A stretch of DNA of 64,000 bases from Pontibacter flavimaris (GTDB taxonomy: Bacteria > Bacteroidota > Bacteroidia > Cytophagales > Hymenobacteraceae), in the NCBI RefSeq assembly GCF_001907195.1, contig NZ_LVWA01000004.1, positions 558,001 through 622,000 on the forward strand. The letters run 5' to 3'. Made by a program: the position numbers and the translations under genes. The notes below the pieces were generated by a model. That model saw nothing but the letters and a program-made list of their open reading frames with translations. It was not told the DNA's origin and did no database searches. Positions within the stretch are counted from its first letter, which is position 1. Every line of letters begins with the position of its first letter. This document shows, one piece after another, positions 60,828 to 64,000 of the stretch.

Positions 60828-61754
60828 CTACTCTGCCTGCAATTCCCTCCTGCTCATCTTCCGCAATTCCTCCAGCCTGAACCTCTCTAAAAAACCCTGC
60901 GCATCTGTTATACTTTCCTCCTGCCAACCCAGCATACGGGCGATGGTTTGCCAGAAGGCTTGGCTGCTGAGGCCGCTTCGGCGCATTTCTGAGATTGAGA
61001 GCGCGTCGTGGGACTTGGAGAGCTTGCCGCCAGCAGGGTCTGAGACAAGCGGGTGATGCACGAAATGTATACTTGTAAACGCCTCTGCCCTGAGCAACTG
61101 CGCCAGGTACAGCTGCGCCGCTGTGGAGGTAAGCAAATCCTTGCCCCGCACAATGGTGTTAATGCCCATGTCCAGGTCGTTGGCCAGCGAGGCGATCTGG
61201 TAGGCGGGGATGCCCTCCTTGCGCTGCACCACAAAGTCCGGCATCTCCTCGGCCAGGTTTACCGTGCTGGTCTGCAGCAACTGGTCGTTAAAGGTAACCT
61301 CAGTGCCCTCGGGGATGCGGAGACGCCAGGCAATATCGGGTTGCTGCAGGGGCAGTAACTCGTGGCGGCAGCTGTGCAGGTGGCAGGCGCTGCTGGGTAT
61401 ACTTGAAAGCTGCTTGCGCGAGCAGGGGCAGGCGTAAACCACTCCCTTCTCTATCAGTTGCTGCAGCAACGTATGGTAGCGCGGCAGGCGCAGGTGCTGC
61501 GAGTAGTTTTTCAGGAAATCCTCCGCATCCCTTGGGCCTTCGTCATAGTCCAGGCCCATAAAGTGCAGCGTCTCGAAGATGTCGTGCAGGTACTCGGGCC
61601 GGAAGCGGGCGTTGTCCAGATCATCGATGCGAAGTATAACCGTGCCGTTTTGCTGCCGCGCCAGCGCCCACGTAATGGCAAACGAGAGCGCGTTGCCCAG
61701 GTGCAGGTAGCCGCTGGGGGTAGGGGCGATGCGGGTTTTCAGCGTTTGGGGCAT
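60828..61754 (-). CDS. gluQ: Glutamyl-Q tRNA(Asp) synthetase
   Basis: A 308-residue enzyme resembling the catalytic half of glutamyl-tRNA synthetase; it adds glutamate to queuosine in tRNA-Asp. HIGH-type motif APTPSGYLHLGNAL near the N-terminus, zinc ligands in CPCSRKQL and CHLHSCRH near 110-130, DLDMGINTIVRGKDLL, and KMSKS-type KLSKSHDA near 245. It lacks the anticodon-binding domain, as expected for GluQ, but the C-terminal helices (LGWQEESITDAQGFLERF) are present. Stop codon lies at the edge of the repeat gap. Confidence 0.9.
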   Translation of the reverse strand: MPQTLKTRIAPTPSGYLHLGNALSFAITWALARQQNGTVILRIDDLDNARFRPEYLHDIFETLHFMGLDYDEGPRDAEDFLKNYSQHLRLPRYHTLLQQLIEKGVVYACPCSRKQLSSIPSSACHLHSCRHELLPLQQPDIAWRLRIPEGTEVTFNDQLLQTSTVNLAEEMPDFVVQRKEGIPAYQIASLANDLDMGINTIVRGKDLLTSTAAQLYLAQLLRAEAFTSIHFVHHPLVSDPAGGKLSKSHDALSISEMRRSGLSSQAFWQTIARMLGWQEESITDAQGFLERFRLEELRKMSRRELQAE

Positions 61755-61804
61755 GGGTTATACTTTAAAGTTGCTAAGGCCGGGAGTTTATACTTTTACA
61801 ATGG

Positions 61805-62131
61805 TTATTCTTCCTGTTTCTGAATGATCCACTTGTCTTTAACACGCGCTCTGTAGGCAAAGTATCCTGCAGGCATATCGGCTAACGCAAGTATAGAATC
61901 GTCCAGCTTTATGATTTCACCGAGGCCTACCACCCTGGCAACGCTTTCAAAATCCTCCAACTCATCATCACTAAAGAACTGCCAGGCGCCATCATCAGCA
62001 TCATGCGATACGTGCGTAATCGGCTTCTTTTCTTCCAGTACAAAGGAGGTGGTGAAAACGGCCGAATGGAGCGGCTCTTCAAACCTTTTTGCTGGCTGAG
62101 CTTTCTTTTTACCAAATCCGAACAAGGCCAT
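61805..62131 (-). CDS. DUF2185 domain protein
   Basis: A 108-residue protein without signal peptide. The N-terminal GFGKKK basic stretch is followed by a DUF2185-like domain: VLEEKKPITHVSHDADDGAWQFFSDDE and GEIIKLDDSILALADMPAGYFAYRA match the family's HxxDDGxWQF and LADMPxG patterns. Related domains occur as immunity proteins (Imm33 type), but no toxin is adjacent, so that role is not supported here. It is the first gene before gluQ on the minus strand, 51 bases apart. Confidence 0.75.
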   Translation of the reverse strand: MALFGFGKKKAQPAKRFEEPLHSAVFTTSFVLEEKKPITHVSHDADDGAWQFFSDDELEDFESVARVVGLGEIIKLDDSILALADMPAGYFAYRARVKDKWIIQKQEE

Positions 62132-62341
62132 GGCTAATGTTAAGGAGTGAATTTTATGAATTAATTTGACGCCCGAAAAGACATCTTAACTCACTGTACC
62201 TTCGGCTCCTACTTTCGCGTATATAGGGTTTACCTAATCCGCTTAAATAGGACCTAGGCTTAAAATTACGTAATTTAGAAAATTCCACAGCGCCCGATTT
62301 TCCTGGGTGCGCCATTTTTTACTTGACCCCGTCTTTAGTTT

Positions 62342-63307
62342 ATGGAAATCCTGTTCGATCAGATGCCCAACCCTTTTACGTACTTTGTGCCCTTGTTTTT
62401 CCTGTTGATCGTGGCCGAGGCTTATATCAGCTACCGCGAAGACAAGGAGCTTTACAGCCTGAAGGACTCACTGGCCAGCACGTGGGTGGGGCTGGGGGCC
62501 GCCGCCCTCAACACGCTCACCAAAGCGTACCAGATCGGGCTGTTCTTCCTGTTCTACCAGCTCTTTGAGCCGATGCGCGTTGAGTTCCTGGGCTACGAGA
62601 ACCTGGGCTGGGCCTGGTGGGTGTGGGTGCTCTGCCTCATCGGCGACGACTTTAACTTTTACTGGCATCACCGCTTCTGCCACACGATAAGAATTTTCTG
62701 GGCGGCGCACCTGGTGCACCACTCTTCCGAGAAATTTAACCTGGGCACGGCCTTCCGCAACGGCTGGACCATCTTCCTCTACAAGCCCATTTACTGGATC
62801 TGGATGCCCATACTTGGCTTCAACCCGGTGATGATCGCCCTGTGCATGTCGTTCAACTCGATTTACCAGTTCTTCCTGCACTCCACGCTGGTGCCCAGAA
62901 TTCCGGTGTTCGGGCAGATCTTTAACACGCCCTGGGTACACCAGGTGCACCACGCCCGCAACATCGAGTACCTCGACCGCAACCACGGCGGCATCCTCAT
63001 CATTTGGGACAGGCTATTTGGCACGTACATGGATAAGGACAAGCACCTGAAGACGGAGTTCGGGGTGCTGCACCCGCCCACCAAGCACGACCCCCTCACG
63101 CTCAACTTCCATGAGTTTAACGACATCTGGAAAGATGTGCGCAGCGTGAAATCATGGAAGGCGAAGTTTATGTACGTGTTCGGCCCTCCGGGCTGGAGCC
63201 ACGACGGCAGCCGCAAAACCTCTAAAATGCTGCAGCAGGAGTGGCTACAGCAGCAGAAAGCTACGCCTACGCAGAAAGAAGAACAAGCCGAGTTAGTGGC
63301 TCAGTAG
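62342..63307 (+). CDS. Sterol desaturase / fatty-acid hydroxylase family protein
   Basis: A 321-residue integral membrane di-iron oxygenase. Membrane segments lie near residues 12-30, 45-70, 95-112 and 135-160. The three His boxes are present: WHHRFCH near 104, HLVHHSSEKFN near 121 and HQVHHARNIEYLDRNHGG near 202. Members hydroxylate or desaturate lipids such as sterols, fatty acids or carotenoids; the exact substrate is unknown. The 210 bases upstream hold no clear promoter. A strong terminator follows. Confidence 0.92.
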   Translation: MEILFDQMPNPFTYFVPLFFLLIVAEAYISYREDKELYSLKDSLASTWVGLGAAALNTLTKAYQIGLFFLFYQLFEPMRVEFLGYENLGWAWWVWVLCLIGDDFNFYWHHRFCHTIRIFWAAHLVHHSSEKFNLGTAFRNGWTIFLYKPIYWIWMPILGFNPVMIALCMSFNSIYQFFLHSTLVPRIPVFGQIFNTPWVHQVHHARNIEYLDRNHGGILIIWDRLFGTYMDKDKHLKTEFGVLHPPTKHDPLTLNFHEFNDIWKDVRSVKSWKAKFMYVFGPPGWSHDGSRKTSKMLQQEWLQQQKATPTQKEEQAELVAQ

Positions 63308-63328
63308 CAGAGTTAAACCAATACAGAG

Positions 63329-63370
63329 CCGCCCCCGAAGTATAAGTTCATACTTCGGGGGCGGTTTTTT
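63329..63370 (+). terminator. Terminator of sterol-desaturase gene with AAGTAT arms
   Basis: Perfect stem CCGCCCCCGAAGTAT / ATACTTCGGGGGCGG with a 6-base loop and six T, 22 bases past the stop. Confidence 0.9.
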
Positions 63371-63418
63371 ATGCGAGACTCATACTTTGCCCAGCCGCTT
63401 TATACTTTATAGCAATGC

Positions 63419-64000
63419 TTAGTAGCCGGCCAGTATGAATTTGTCTTTGCGCAGCTTCCGGAAAATAGAGCGGGCCAGGTGGTTGTTCAGCGTGTCGAAG
63501 CCAGCGGAGATACCCGACACTGTGGAGTTAGCGTACCACACCGGCTGCAGCGAGTCCAGGTCGATGAGGTAAGTATGGTAGGCGGCGTTGGGCTCTGTGT
63601 CGGCGGTGGTGGCGCTTGTGTACTCGTAGTGCACGGTGGTGTAGCTGTTGGTGGTGTGCCAGTAGGCGCTTTGCTTCACCAGCAGGATGCCGTCTACGCC
63701 GGTGGCGCGCACTTGCTGCAGGAACTCGCTGTAGCTGATATCCGTGTTCATCGCAAACACATCCGACGACTTTACCAGCCTGGTCTGCGCGCTGGGTTGC
63801 TCGATGTTGCGGGCCAGCGTTTTTTCGAGCTGCCTGCGGTGCCGGTGGTTTTCCAGGTTGTTGAACTTGCCCCGGATGTGCTGCTCGTAGGTGAGCGAGT
63901 CCAGCTGGCTGATCTCGGCGGTGGTGTTCACCACCAGCGACAGCATGCCGATGTAATGCTTCTGCGGCTTTTCGACCTTGGCCGTGGTGGTGTAGGTAGT
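63419..64000 (-). CDS. Hypothetical protein, 5' end beyond the window
   Basis: The frame is open from the right edge (64000) to the stop at 63419; the 5' end is missing, so at least 193 residues are seen. An internal ATG at 63946 is not taken as the start because the frame continues upstream (TTYTTTAKVEKPQKHYIGM). Recognisable are a helix-rich segment (QLEKTLARNI) and beta-strands in the VDGILLVKQSAYW and HTYLIDLDSLQPVWYANS pieces, which recall DUF4136-like lipoproteins. No family is certain. A T9SS or envelope role cannot be judged from the visible part. Confidence 0.6.
   Translation of the reverse strand, partial: TTYTTTAKVEKPQKHYIGMLSLVVNTTAEISQLDSLTYEQHIRGKFNNLENHRHRRQLEKTLARNIEQPSAQTRLVKSSDVFAMNTDISYSEFLQQVRATGVDGILLVKQSAYWHTTNSYTTVHYEYTSATTADTEPNAAYHTYLIDLDSLQPVWYANSTVSGISAGFDTLNNHLARSIFRKLRKDKFILAGY

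Noticed and set aside
61805-62131. Toxin-immunity locus around the DUF2185 (Imm33-like) protein
   Set aside because: No polymorphic toxin or secretion effector is adjacent; neighbours are gluQ and a lipid hydroxylase.

Overview
The window is a chromosomal segment of a Bacteroidota bacterium. The best fit is the order Cytophagales, family Hymenobacteraceae (Pontibacter-like); the genus is an inference. Support comes from TonB-dependent receptors with N-terminal carboxypeptidase-regulatory-like domains, two proteins with type IX secretion (T9SS) C-terminal sorting domains, promoters of the Bacteroidota form TTTG-N20-TANNTTTG, many DUF families typical of this phylum, and G+C-rich genes with A+T-rich signals. 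A striking genome-style signature is the very frequent word AAGTATA / TATACTT in genes, gaps and terminator stems.

Left edge (1-2060): an A+T-rich accessory island that reads as integron gene cassettes on the minus strand without a visible integrase (CALIN-like). Two attC-like sites (169-235 and 1296-1361) and a partial third (1752) bound cassettes whose terminal 7-mers are exactly complementary. One cassette carries a 353-residue protein with a HEPN-type R-x4-H motif, a possible defence gene. The island abuts an iron-uptake pair: a TonB siderophore receptor with its own promoter, and a PepSY transmembrane protein.

6-20 kb: a PfpI/DJ-1 family protein, YceI and outer-membrane proteins, then a 190-bp A+T-rich gap with five DnaA-box matches (candidate oriC) next to a histone-deacetylase-like gene. 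A three-gene minus-strand group (FAD oxidoreductase, type III polyketide synthase, methyltransferase) looks like a small secondary-metabolite operon. A T9SS-tagged mini-protein, a flavin monooxygenase, tRNA-Arg(CCU) and a second TonB receptor with a small Cys-rich DUF6660-type partner follow.

20-45 kb: a TRIC-type channel, an HD-PycTM (Pycsar-effector-like) membrane protein, a very large lipoprotein joining a phosphatase, a kinase-like centre and a beta-barrel, then housekeeping genes (sixA-ppk1, SirB2/cytochrome c-hflX, rfbC, murF), a large FG-GAP T9SS protein, an omega-amidase and a methionine-type aminotransferase, a uracil-DNA glycosylase, two disordered His/Arg-rich proteins, a CheY-like regulator and a PAS-only sensor.

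45-64 kb: mfd, a REP-associated tyrosine transposase flanked by its palindromes, a J-domain coiled-coil protein, an ABC exporter, a PepSY-like protein, an MscS channel, a DUF2911 protein, an overlapping DUF2157-DUF4401-GDYXXLXY trio, gluQ, a DUF2185 protein, a sterol-desaturase-family hydroxylase, and a gene cut by the right edge.

Four long gaps (about 6.8, 27.8, 38.4 and 57.6 kb) hold copies of one composite intergenic repeat whose hairpins seem to covary, so it may be transcribed as a structured RNA. Functions are assigned from motifs read by eye; no database search was run.
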